NCBI GenBank assembly: GCA_020723225.1
Contig: DYJG01000056.1
Span: 1 to 9,098, forward strand
Length of the DNA stretch: 9,098 nt
Direction of reading: 5' to 3'
From: Desulfobacca acetoxidans
Lineage (GTDB): Bacteria; Desulfobacterota; Desulfobaccia; Desulfobaccales; 0-14-0-80-60-11
Shown here: positions 1-6,355 of the stretch, piece by piece
How positions within the stretch are numbered: position 1 is the first letter of the stretch
Layout of the letters: each line of letters opens with the position of its first letter
The notes under the pieces: model-generated
Database searches by the model: none
Told to the model about the DNA's origin: nothing
Seen by the model: the letters and a program-made list of their open reading frames with translations, nothing else
Position numbers and translations under genes: made by a program

Positions 1-1
1 G

Positions 2-217
2 GCCAAGCCGTTCAAGGGCGTTGACGGCGGCGTGTTCGAAATCGTGTTACGGCATCCAGGCGATGCTTACCGCGTCATTTACGCTGTGAAGATCGGCACG
101 GATATCTGGGTCATCCACGCCTTTCAAAAGAAGTCCAAGAGCGGGATCAAGACGCCTCGGATGGACGTTGACCTTATCCGTGAACGCCTGGACCGGTTGA
201 AGGAGGCTTTACAATGA
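2..217 (+). CDS. RelE/HigB-like toxin of a type II toxin-antitoxin pair (5' end outside the window)
   Basis: The reading frame is open from the left edge, so the N-terminus is missing; a GTG at 32 is internal to the frame and is not a convincing start. The visible 71 residues show the end of the phage-Gp49/RelE-HigB fold: a VFEIVLRH strand, YRVIYAV, then VIHAFQKKSKSG, the aromatic plus basic 'hxFxKKs' segment typical of this family, and a C-terminal helix rich in Arg and Glu. Family members are usually about 100-120 residues, so roughly 30-45 residues lie upstream. Known members are mRNA-cleaving toxins acting on the ribosome, neutralised by a co-transcribed antitoxin. The stop codon overlaps the start of the next gene (ATGA at 214-217), which supports a toxin-first HigBA-like operon. 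Target and activity are inferred from family only. Confidence 0.8.
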   Translation, partial: AKPFKGVDGGVFEIVLRHPGDAYRVIYAVKIGTDIWVIHAFQKKSKSGIKTPRMDVDLIRERLDRLKEALQ

Positions 218-537
218 CTGACGACTTTGAACTTGTACGCGGCAGCGGCAACGTGTTTCGTGACTTTGGCCGTCCTAAGGATAGCCTCGAACAGGCCCGC
301 GCCATCCTTGCGGCGGAGATCATCAAGACGCTTGATGCGCGTGGTCTATCGACGCGCGAGGCCGAAAAACTGACGGGTGTGGCACATTCGGAGTTTTCAC
401 GCATTCGCAACGCCAAGCTTGAACGCTTTACGCTTGATCGGATGATTACAATACTCGGAAAACTCGATGAAGACGTTGAGGTCAACGTCACCTTTCACAT
501 CCGCCAGCGTGCTCTGAATGACGAACTGCATACATGA
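214..537 (+). CDS. Xre-family (HTH_37-like) antitoxin
   Basis: This 107-residue protein has the layout of antitoxins paired with Gp49/HigB-type toxins: a short N-terminal region with the signature NVFRDFGRP (about residues 13-21), a helix (24-42), a helix-turn-helix at about 44-72 (LSTREAEKLTGVAHSEFSRIRN), and a C-terminal strand EDVEVNVTF (86-94). The expected role is to bind the toxin encoded immediately upstream and to repress the shared promoter, which lies outside the window. The ATG is fixed by the 4-base overlap with the toxin stop codon and by an AGGAGG at 201-206. After the HTH the sequence continues about 13 residues past the usual end of the domain. Codon choice (many CGC, CTT and GCG codons) differs somewhat from the CCGG-rich genes to the right, which is consistent with acquisition by transfer but not proof. 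Confidence 0.85.
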   Translation: MTDDFELVRGSGNVFRDFGRPKDSLEQARAILAAEIIKTLDARGLSTREAEKLTGVAHSEFSRIRNAKLERFTLDRMITILGKLDEDVEVNVTFHIRQRALNDELHT

Positions 538-919
538 AATGAAAAAAGAGCAATGACGTTATGAGCAAGCAATTCTAAATCTTGTGGCCTCCTGCCCCTC
601 GCGCCGGAGGCTTCCGGCAAGTATTCAGAGCGCAGGGCGGCCCCCTGTATATTCCCCTTTCGAAGTCAAAAAGCCGACATTACGATTGTGTCTTCACTTT
701 GCTTTCTAATTACTTGAAAATTCTTGTCATTACGGAAGCGTTCCAGGTTCATGAGGCTCTTTTCTCTTATCTCAGCCAGCTGGTCATGGCGTCCGCTGCC
801 TGCCAGCAATGGGCCACGTTGGTCGCTTCGTCCCAGCCTTTGCTGGCAGGAGCCTATACCGATAAACGGAGAATAGCACAATTTACCAAGGAATATCGAT
901 AAGTTTCTGATATGGCAAG
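538..919. other. Gene-free stretch between the antitoxin and the response-regulator operon
   Basis: No frame here resembles a protein. The longest open frames (582-902 on + and 666-881 on -) have no recognisable motif, poor start contexts and AT-richer composition. The stretch contains a short hairpin at 603-618 (GCCGGA, loop GGCT, TCCGGC) inside a looser GCCTCC/GGAGGC pair (587-611), which could cap the toxin-antitoxin transcript although no T-run follows it. A larger inverted repeat lies at 799-850. It is the shared 3' side of two convergent operons. Confidence 0.6.
799..850. repeat. 11-bp perfect inverted repeat with extended stem
   Basis: CCTGCCAGCAA (799-809) is the exact reverse complement of TTGCTGGCAGG (840-850). 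Immediately inside, TGGG (810-813) can pair with CCCA (832-835), leaving an offset bulge on the right side. The stem lies 70 bp beyond the stop codon of the minus-strand response-regulator gene, so it may protect or terminate that transcript. There is no T-run on either side, so a classical intrinsic terminator is not supported. It could also be one copy of a dispersed palindromic repeat. Confidence 0.5.
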
Positions 920-2341
920 CTATATGGATTCAGGAGGGCCGCTAAGGCGCCGCATGATTTTTTGCAGGGCCACCCGGCTGAGCCCGCTCAATTCCGCAGC
1001 CCGGGTGATGTTGCCCCCAGTTTTTTCCAATAGATCAGAAAAATACCTGAGAGTGAAGCGGGTTACCGTCCGTTCCTTGGCTACTTTATAGGGTTCTACC
1101 TCCCCTGGCGGGGGTTCCCCCTTCACGCCAGGCAACGCTGGCCGCGGCGTGGTTTCCGGGTCGAAGTCCAGGTCCCCGGGCTGAATAATGCTTTCGGCTG
1201 AGAAGACCACAGCCCGGCGGACCAGGTTTTGCAACTCCCGGACGTTGCCCGGCCAGGGGCGCTGCATCAAGGCTTCCATGGACTCGGGGGAAAACCGCTT
1301 TAGACTGATCCCCATTTCCTGGCAAGCCATCTGGGTAAAATGGGTCACCAGCAGGGGGATGTCTTCCCGGATGTCCGCCAGGGCCGGGGTGCGGATGGCC
1401 ACCACGTTCAGCCGGTAAAACAAGTCTTCCCGAAAGCGCCGCGCCCGGATTTTTTGCTCCAGGTCCTGGTTGGTGGAGGCCATGATGCGTACGTCCACCC
1501 GGTGGGGCCGGGCGGTCCCCAGGGGCTTGATTTCCTGTTCCTGGAGCGCCCTGAGCAGCTTGGTCTGGATGGACACGGGGATGTCCCCGATTTCGTCCAA
1601 AAGCAGGCTGCTGCCGTCGGCTTCGTCGAAGAGCCCCTTTTGATCGGCGTCGGCGCCGGTGAAAGCGCCTTTTTTGTGGCCGAACAGCTCGCTTTCCAGC
1701 AAATGCTCCGGGATGGCTGGACAATTCACCGTCACCAGGGCCCGGTTGCGTCTCGTGCTCAGTTCGTGGATGGCCCGGGCCACCAGTTCCTTGCCCGTGC
1801 CGCTCTCGCCCCGGATCAGGACGGTGTAGCCGGTGCGGGCGATGGCGTGGATGGTCTCCAGCAACCGGCGCATGGGCGGAGACTGGCCCACCAGGTTTTT
1901 CAGGGCCGCCTTCTCTCCCACCCGCTGCTGCAGGGTCAGGTTTTCCCGGATGAGGCTGTTGCGCTCCAGGGCCTTGCGGAGGGTGCGGAGCAGGGCCTCC
2001 TTGTCGAAGGGCTTGGTCACGAAGTCATAGGCCCCCCGCTTCATGGCTTCCACCGCCTGTTCGATGCTGCCGTAGGCGGTCATCATAATGACGGTGAGCC
2101 AGGGGTCGATCTTCAGGAGGCGCTCCAAGAGGTCCAACCCGTCCATGTCGGGCATGCGAATATCGGTGAGGACCACGTCCACCGGCTCTTTCTGCACGAG
2201 ATCGAGGGCTTCCGGCGTCCTGGAGGCGGTGAGGATTTCCACCTCTTGGAAATCAAAGGCCAGGGACCGTTTCAGGCCCTTGAGCATGTCCTCCTCGTCG
2301 TCCACGATCAACAGGCGCTGGGCCATCAGGTTCTGGTTCAT
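920..2341 (-). CDS. NtrC-family sigma-54-dependent response regulator
   Basis: The 473-residue protein has the three domains of an NtrC-class enhancer-binding protein. The receiver (about 8-125) has acidic pair D14-D15, phospho-acceptor D60 in VLTDIRMPD, T88 and K110. The AAA+ domain (about 148-385) has Walker A GESGTGKE (178-185), the sigma-54 contact loop GAFTGA (225-230) within ELFGHKKGAFTGA, Walker B LLLDE with D249-E250, the FREDLFYRLNV segment (303-313) and WPGNVREL (363-370). A proline-rich linker (about 395-418) leads to a Fis-type helix-turn-helix (about 424-466, NITRAAELSGLSRVALQKIM). All catalytic residues are intact, so it should hydrolyse ATP to open sigma-54 promoters. The ATG overlaps the kinase stop codon (2338-2341), with GGTGAG a few bases upstream; M6 is an alternative start. 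The likely target is the sigma-54 promoter across the divergent region at 4734-4749. Confidence 0.96.
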   Translation of the reverse strand: MNQNLMAQRLLIVDDEEDMLKGLKRSLAFDFQEVEILTASRTPEALDLVQKEPVDVVLTDIRMPDMDGLDLLERLLKIDPWLTVIMMTAYGSIEQAVEAMKRGAYDFVTKPFDKEALLRTLRKALERNSLIRENLTLQQRVGEKAALKNLVGQSPPMRRLLETIHAIARTGYTVLIRGESGTGKELVARAIHELSTRRNRALVTVNCPAIPEHLLESELFGHKKGAFTGADADQKGLFDEADGSSLLLDEIGDIPVSIQTKLLRALQEQEIKPLGTARPHRVDVRIMASTNQDLEQKIRARRFREDLFYRLNVVAIRTPALADIREDIPLLVTHFTQMACQEMGISLKRFSPESMEALMQRPWPGNVRELQNLVRRAVVFSAESIIQPGDLDFDPETTPRPALPGVKGEPPPGEVEPYKVAKERTVTRFTLRYFSDLLEKTGGNITRAAELSGLSRVALQKIMRRLSGPPESI

Positions 2342-4407
2342 GCGGTTTCACTCACCGGCAGGAGGATAGTGAACTCGGTCCATTCCCCGGGCTCGCTCTT
2401 GACCTGGATTTCGCCCCGGTGCTCCTGAATGATGCCGTAGCTCACCGAGAGGCCGAGGCCGGTGCCCTCGCCGGCCGCTTTGGTGCTGAAGAAGGGATCG
2501 AAGATCTTCTCCAACAGCTCCGGCTCAATGCCCTTGCCGTTGTCCCGGATGATCACCTGCTCCTGCCCCGCGGCCTCATTAAACGAAGTGGACACCAGGA
2601 TTTCCCCCTCCTCCCCGATGGCCTGGAGGGCGTTCATCAGCAGATTCAGAAAGACCTGCTTCATCTTGTCCGCGTCCACATTGATCAAGGGCAGATCTGG
2701 GTCCAGGTCCAATCGGATGGCGACGCGGCCCCGGCTGAGATGGTGGGACATCATGTTCAGGGCTTCTTCAATACAGCGGTTGAGGGAGGCCAACTGCTTC
2801 TGGGCGCTCTCACTGCGGGCGAACTTGAGGAGGTCGGCGACGATGCGCTTGCAGGTCAGGGTGTGCTTTTCGATGGTGTCCACGTCCTCCCGGGGTTCGG
2901 GCTGGCCCACCAGCCCCTTTTTGAGGAGGTCGGTGTAGGTCAGGATCACCCCCAGGGGGTTGTTGATCTCATGGGCCACCCCCGCGGCCAACTGCCCCAG
3001 GGAAGCCAGCTTCTCAGTGCGCTGGATATTCTGTTCCATGCGCCGCTGTTCGGTGATGTCCCGGGCGTAGCGCACCACGCTTTCCACCCGGCCCTGCTCG
3101 TCGAGCACCGGGTAGAAGTGCATGAGAAAGATTTCCCCGGCGGTATTAGATACCTCCTCGATCACCGGTTTTCTGGATTCCAGGACCTTTTGCAGGCCGC
3201 AACTGAGAAAAGGGCACAAGTCGCCGCCATGCAGTTCCTGGCAGAGCCGCCCCTGCACCTCTGCTTCCTGTAAATGGTAGCGTTTCAAGAAGGCCTTGTT
3301 GACCATTTTGATGCGCAGGTCCTTATCCGTCAGGATAACTATATCGGTGGTGCTGTCAAACACGGACTGCAAGAGTTCGTTGCTCTGGAGCAACTTTCCC
3401 CGGCTTTCCCGGAGTCGCCGGGCCAGGGTCCGGGCCGCCACCGTGATTTCCTCGATCTCGTCATGGGCCTGCACCGCCTCGAAAAGCTTGAGTTCATCGG
3501 CCCATTTCAGGTTCTGGGGCACCTCCCCGAGGCCGGAGTCCCTATGCTGCGCTTCGGCCAGGGCCGGGGATCCTTCCTCCTCAGGCAACTCCTGGCGGAA
3601 GATATTGAGGATCTTCCGCAAATCACCGGCCACCAGCCGGTTGAAGAAGGAGCTGATGAGCACGTAGAGGACGATGGCTCCAAAGAGGCAGGACATGAAG
3701 ACGGCAAAGGCCTTGCCCTTAAGCTGCCCCAGAGCGATGTCCACCGGGATGCCCACGGCCACCACTCCGGCCAGGTCGCCCACCTGATGCCCGAAGCCCC
3801 GCTCGCTGCCGTATTTTTCCAGCAGGGCCTGGGGCGCATCGGCCACCTTGCCGTGGCAGTGCAGGCAAGAGGCGCTGAAATAGACCGGCCGGTAGCGCAT
3901 GTACTGGGACTCTCCATCGATGAGCAGGATGCCTTCCCAATCCTGCTTATCGGGGTTGGCGGCAAAATATTTGAGCATGCGCACTTCCGCGGGGTTGGCT
4001 TCGGAGTTGGGATTGCGGGCGTTGATGTTTACCCGCCGATAGCGATATTCCGGCATAGCCTCGCCGAACCGGTCCATGACCGCCCGGGAAACGTAAGAAG
4101 TGGACATGCCTTCCATGATGAAGGCGTCTCTGCCCATGACCTCGTAGAGCTTGGGCCGCAGCACCTGTCTGACATAGGTTTGGGTGGCCTCCACGGCAGC
4201 CATGACAATCTGGGATTTGGCCCGGGAGGCCTCTTCGATGAGCATTTTTCCCTGGCGGTAGATGATATAGGCGCAGATGGAACAGAAACAGAGGAGGATG
4301 ATCCCCACCCCCAGGAAGAACCGGGTGCGGAGGCTGAGGGAGGTAAGATGCCGGGAAAGGAAGCCGATTTTTGACCCGGAACGCGGCCGGGATTCTTCTT
4401 CTGCCAT
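2338..4407 (-). CDS. Membrane sensor histidine kinase with haem-c DUF3365 (Tll0287-like) sensor and PAS domain
   Basis: The 689-residue kinase begins with a basic N-terminus and TM1 (about 30-50). A periplasmic segment (about 51-232) follows with the DUF3365 signature RRVNINARNPNSEANP (124-139) and a c-type haem motif CLHCH (181-185). TM2 is at about 233-254, then a HAMP-like region (about 255-335) stretched by an acidic insert, a PAS domain (about 340-455), HisKA with phospho-acceptor H479 in GVAHEINNPLG, and an HATPase_c domain with N588/N592, DNGKGI (622-627), FDPFFSTK (636-643) and GEGTGLGL (646-653). Everything needed for autophosphorylation is present. Tll0287-type domains are known to bind haem c covalently, so redox state or a gaseous ligand at the haem is the probable signal (inference). 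The PAS domain also carries C389, C398 and C403. It is the first gene of an ATGA-coupled operon with the regulator; its own ribosome-binding site is weak (GAGCAG). Partner assignment is firm; the signal is unknown. Confidence 0.95.
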   Translation of the reverse strand: MAEEESRPRSGSKIGFLSRHLTSLSLRTRFFLGVGIILLCFCSICAYIIYRQGKMLIEEASRAKSQIVMAAVEATQTYVRQVLRPKLYEVMGRDAFIMEGMSTSYVSRAVMDRFGEAMPEYRYRRVNINARNPNSEANPAEVRMLKYFAANPDKQDWEGILLIDGESQYMRYRPVYFSASCLHCHGKVADAPQALLEKYGSERGFGHQVGDLAGVVAVGIPVDIALGQLKGKAFAVFMSCLFGAIVLYVLISSFFNRLVAGDLRKILNIFRQELPEEEGSPALAEAQHRDSGLGEVPQNLKWADELKLFEAVQAHDEIEEITVAARTLARRLRESRGKLLQSNELLQSVFDSTTDIVILTDKDLRIKMVNKAFLKRYHLQEAEVQGRLCQELHGGDLCPFLSCGLQKVLESRKPVIEEVSNTAGEIFLMHFYPVLDEQGRVESVVRYARDITEQRRMEQNIQRTEKLASLGQLAAGVAHEINNPLGVILTYTDLLKKGLVGQPEPREDVDTIEKHTLTCKRIVADLLKFARSESAQKQLASLNRCIEEALNMMSHHLSRGRVAIRLDLDPDLPLINVDADKMKQVFLNLLMNALQAIGEEGEILVSTSFNEAAGQEQVIIRDNGKGIEPELLEKIFDPFFSTKAAGEGTGLGLSVSYGIIQEHRGEIQVKSEPGEWTEFTILLPVSETA

Positions 4408-4430
4408 GTAACTGCTCGCTTAATGCTGTC

Positions 4431-4498
4431 TTTCTCTGCGCCCTCTGCGTCTCTGCGTAAAAAGAAATTTCACCGCAGAGACGCAGCGGGCAGAGAAA
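4431..4498. repeat. Long near-perfect inverted repeat in the kinase leader
   Basis: CTGCGTCTCTGCG (4445-4457) pairs perfectly with CGCAGAGACGCAG (4474-4486). The stem continues outward after one mismatch with CCC/GGG and then TTTCTCTG (4431-4438) with CAGAGAAA (4491-4498), past a two-base bulge. The loop is 16 nt and A/T-rich. It lies 24-91 bases upstream of the kinase ATG, so it would fold in the 5' leader if the kinase transcript starts above it. The CGCAGAGACGCAG unit resembles a repeat I recall as scattered through many bacterial genomes, so it may be a dispersed element, not a dedicated regulator. Confidence 0.65.
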
Positions 4499-4522
4499 AC
4501 TATTTTTTACTATTTTAACCAG

Positions 4523-4671
4523 AATTCCCCGGAATTACAGCAAAAATACGTTGCTTCCGCCTGCCAACCGCGCAGCTATGCCGCAAACTCAAGTTGGCAC
4601 CCAAGAAATCCAGAAATTATCTAATGAATTTAGATGTTTATAAAAAAGGTCATGCAAAGTCCAGTTGGCAG
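4523..4671. promoter_or_regulatory. Candidate enhancer region for the NtrC-type regulator
   Basis: Repeated boxes occur in the divergent region: CTGCCAAC (4561-4568), AGTTGGCA (4592-4599) and AGTTGGCAG (4663-4671). The first and third are exact inverted 8-mers. A separate inverted repeat AATTCC-CC-GGAATT lies at 4523-4536. Relative to a start near 4760 the GTTGGCA boxes sit about 90, 160 and 195 bases upstream, the range where enhancer sites for sigma-54 activators normally lie. Binding is inferred from position and repetition only. GTTGGCA also resembles the -24 half of a sigma-54 site, so decoy sites are an alternative reading. Confidence 0.35.
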
Positions 4672-4733
4672 CAGCTCGCCCCGGCCACCCTACCATTACA
4701 GCTAACTATTTGATAATTTGACTTAATATTCTC

Positions 4734-4749
4734 TGGCACGGACCTTGAA
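4734..4749 (+). promoter_or_regulatory. Sigma-54 (RpoN) promoter for the transporter operon
   Basis: TGGCACG (4734-4740), four bases, then TTGAA (4745-4749) matches the sigma-54 consensus TGGCACG-N4-TTGCW at every position except the C of the -12 GC dinucleotide. The GG at 4735-4736 and the GA at 4747-4748 keep the canonical 10-base separation. The predicted start is near 4760, leaving a leader of about 38 bases before the ATG at 4798. No plausible sigma-70 pair was found nearby. An NtrC-class activator is encoded divergently, which strengthens the call. Confidence 0.75.
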
Positions 4750-4797
4750 TATATAGGGTAGCTAAACGATCCCGTGAGGGCGAGAGAGGATTTTGCC

Positions 4798-4974
4798 ATG
4801 AGTAAAGAATGCAACCAACAAAACGTCCAGAAGGAATGGGAAAACCGGGCCAGTCAGACCTTTTCCGCCGAACGGAAGGAAGACTTAGTGGTTTTAGTCA
4901 TGGCCGCCATTACCGTGGCCGTGGTCTGGACCGGCATTGTCGGGCCGAAGTTCTTTAAGTCATTATTCTTTTAG
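4798..4974 (+). CDS. Small single-pass membrane protein preceding the transporter
   Basis: This 58-residue protein starts at an ATG with GAGAGAGGA (4782-4790) seven bases upstream; a GTG at 4774 in the same frame would overlap that ribosome-binding site and is rejected. A charged N-terminal half (residues 1-33, rich in Glu, Lys, Asn and Gln, likely helical and cytoplasmic) is followed by one hydrophobic helix at about 34-52 (LVVLVMAAITVAVVWTGIVG) and a short KFFKSLFF tail. No signal-peptide cleavage site is apparent. It is the first gene after the sigma-54 promoter and lies 37 bases before the YeiH-family transporter, so a role as a small accessory subunit or stabiliser of that transporter is a reasonable inference. 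I do not recognise a named family. The strong ribosome-binding site and promoter-proximal position argue that it is a real gene. Confidence 0.75.
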   Translation: MSKECNQQNVQKEWENRASQTFSAERKEDLVVLVMAAITVAVVWTGIVGPKFFKSLFF

Positions 4975-5011
4975 ACTAAAAAGTTACTCAGAACGAAGAG
5001 GAGTTATCGTT

Positions 5012-6331
5012 ATGGCTGGTGGAGGCATTGGAGTCGACTACAGCATCAGAAACCTGCCCCGGATGCTGCCCGGGTTGCTGCTGTGCGTATTTTTCGGTTG
5101 GGCGGCCCTGCAATGGGACGCGACCATTCATGGTTATGAACAGGATTTCAAAGAGGCCACCGCGGTCTTAAGCAGTGTCAAGGCCGGCAAGCCCGCGGCT
5201 AATTTTGCTGACTACAAGCAGGTCAAAGAAGACAAATACAAGGCGGCCCTGGGCAAGTTTGACCAGGGACTGGAAAAGCAGAAGCCTAAAAAACCCTTTG
5301 TCCTGGACCGGGGCACTTACGAGATGGTGGCCACCAGCGGCGCCATCCCCTTCAAACTGAAATTCGCCTCCTTCATGATCCAGATCCAGATGACCTATGT
5401 GGCGGTGCTTTTGCTCATCGGCATGCTCATCCGTAACACAATCGGCCTACCCGCGATCTTCCAGGCCGGAACCATCGCCGCCCGGCCCATCATTAAACCC
5501 GGCATCGTCATCCTGGGAGCCTACTACCTCTGGTCCGACGTGCTGCGGGTGGGCGTCATCGGTCTGCTTCTGGTGGTGGCCTTTGTCATGGGCACGGCCG
5601 TCATGATCTGCGTCTGGGGCCGCAAAGGCAAGGTGGACGACGGGTTGGCCGGAGTGATGGCCGCCGGCGCCGGTGTCTGCGGCGTCTCCGCGGCGGTGGC
5701 GGTGGCTCCGGTGGTAAACGCCAAACCCCGGGACTTCTTCTACGCCATCGGCACCATTCTGCTCTTCGGCACCCTCTGCCTCTTCACCTTCCCCTATATC
5801 GGCCAGCTCCTGGGCATGAGCCAACCGGTCTTCGGGGCCTGGGTGGGAACCGCCATCCTGAACACCGCCCAGTTGGTGGCCGCGGCCACCTGGTACGGCC
5901 ACCAGTCCCTGCTCACCGCCAACATCATCAACATCGTCCGGGTGGGCTTTATTCCCTTGATCGTCCTCTGGGCCATCTACTATTACGTCATCAAACCGGC
6001 CGCAGCCAATGCCGAAAATATCCAGAAACTGAACGTGGTGCAGGTGATTCGGGAGAAGTTTCCGGTCTTCATCCTCGGCTTCTTCGTGATGGTGACCCTG
6101 AACGAACTGGGTTTTTTCACCCAGACCCATCGCGACGTCCTGGGCAAAGACTTGCTGAAGATCTTCTTCGCCATCGGCTTTGCCGGGGTGGGACTGAACA
6201 TCGCCTTTGGCGACCTTCGTAAGGCCGGCGGCAAAGCCTTCGCCATCGGTTTCATCGCCGCCACCCTCAAGGCGGTCCTGGCCGCCGCGGCCGTGATGCT
6301 CATCGGCGCCGAAGCCTTTACGGTAAAATAA
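5012..6331 (+). CDS. YeiH/UPF0324-family putative sulfate exporter with an extra hydrophilic domain
   Basis: The chosen ATG has AAGAGGAG (4996-5003) eight bases upstream; an earlier in-frame start at 4937 lies inside the preceding gene. The 439-residue polytopic protein carries segments typical of the PF03601 (YeiH, 'putative sulfate exporter') family: GAGVCGVSAAVAVAPV (219-234), FGAWVGTAILNTAQLVAAA (274-292), KFPVFILGFF (349-358), and FFAIGFAGVGLNIAFGDLRKAG (385-406) with a C-terminal helix pair. About ten helices are expected. YeiH itself is roughly 350 residues; the excess lies between TM1 (about 18-34) and TM2 (about 120-140), where some 80 residues are hydrophilic and Lys-rich. Members are proposed to export sulfate or related anions, but transport has rarely been shown, so the substrate is unassigned. 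Expression probably depends on sigma-54 and the divergent haem-sensor system. Confidence 0.88.
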   Translation: MAGGGIGVDYSIRNLPRMLPGLLLCVFFGWAALQWDATIHGYEQDFKEATAVLSSVKAGKPAANFADYKQVKEDKYKAALGKFDQGLEKQKPKKPFVLDRGTYEMVATSGAIPFKLKFASFMIQIQMTYVAVLLLIGMLIRNTIGLPAIFQAGTIAARPIIKPGIVILGAYYLWSDVLRVGVIGLLLVVAFVMGTAVMICVWGRKGKVDDGLAGVMAAGAGVCGVSAAVAVAPVVNAKPRDFFYAIGTILLFGTLCLFTFPYIGQLLGMSQPVFGAWVGTAILNTAQLVAAATWYGHQSLLTANIINIVRVGFIPLIVLWAIYYYVIKPAAANAENIQKLNVVQVIREKFPVFILGFFVMVTLNELGFFTQTHRDVLGKDLLKIFFAIGFAGVGLNIAFGDLRKAGGKAFAIGFIAATLKAVLAAAAVMLIGAEAFTVK

Positions 6332-6355
6332 AATACTTGCCCGACGGCAGGGATG

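Noticed and set aside
582..902. 106-codon plus-strand open frame after the antitoxin
   Set aside because: Poor start context, no recognisable motif, and it spans two inverted repeats; it is best treated as non-coding.
1340..4374. Three long plus-strand open frames (1340-2428, 2419-3273, 3274-4374) opposite the kinase and regulator genes
   Set aside because: They are antisense shadows of high-GC genes whose domains are unmistakable on the minus strand; the products are low-complexity, rich in Gly, His, Gln and Val, with no motifs.
4548..4568. Possible divergent sigma-54 promoter for the kinase operon on the minus strand
   Set aside because: The minus strand reads TTGGCAGGCGGAAGC, but GG and GC are separated by nine bases instead of ten, a spacing that normally abolishes sigma-54 recognition.
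4774..4797. Upstream GTG start for the small membrane protein
   Set aside because: It would put the strong GAGAGAGGA ribosome-binding site inside the coding region, whereas the ATG at 4798 has ideal spacing to it.
4937..5011. Upstream in-frame start for the transporter
   Set aside because: It lies inside the small membrane protein gene; the ATG at 5012 has its own AAGAGGAG site and begins the family-like N-terminus.
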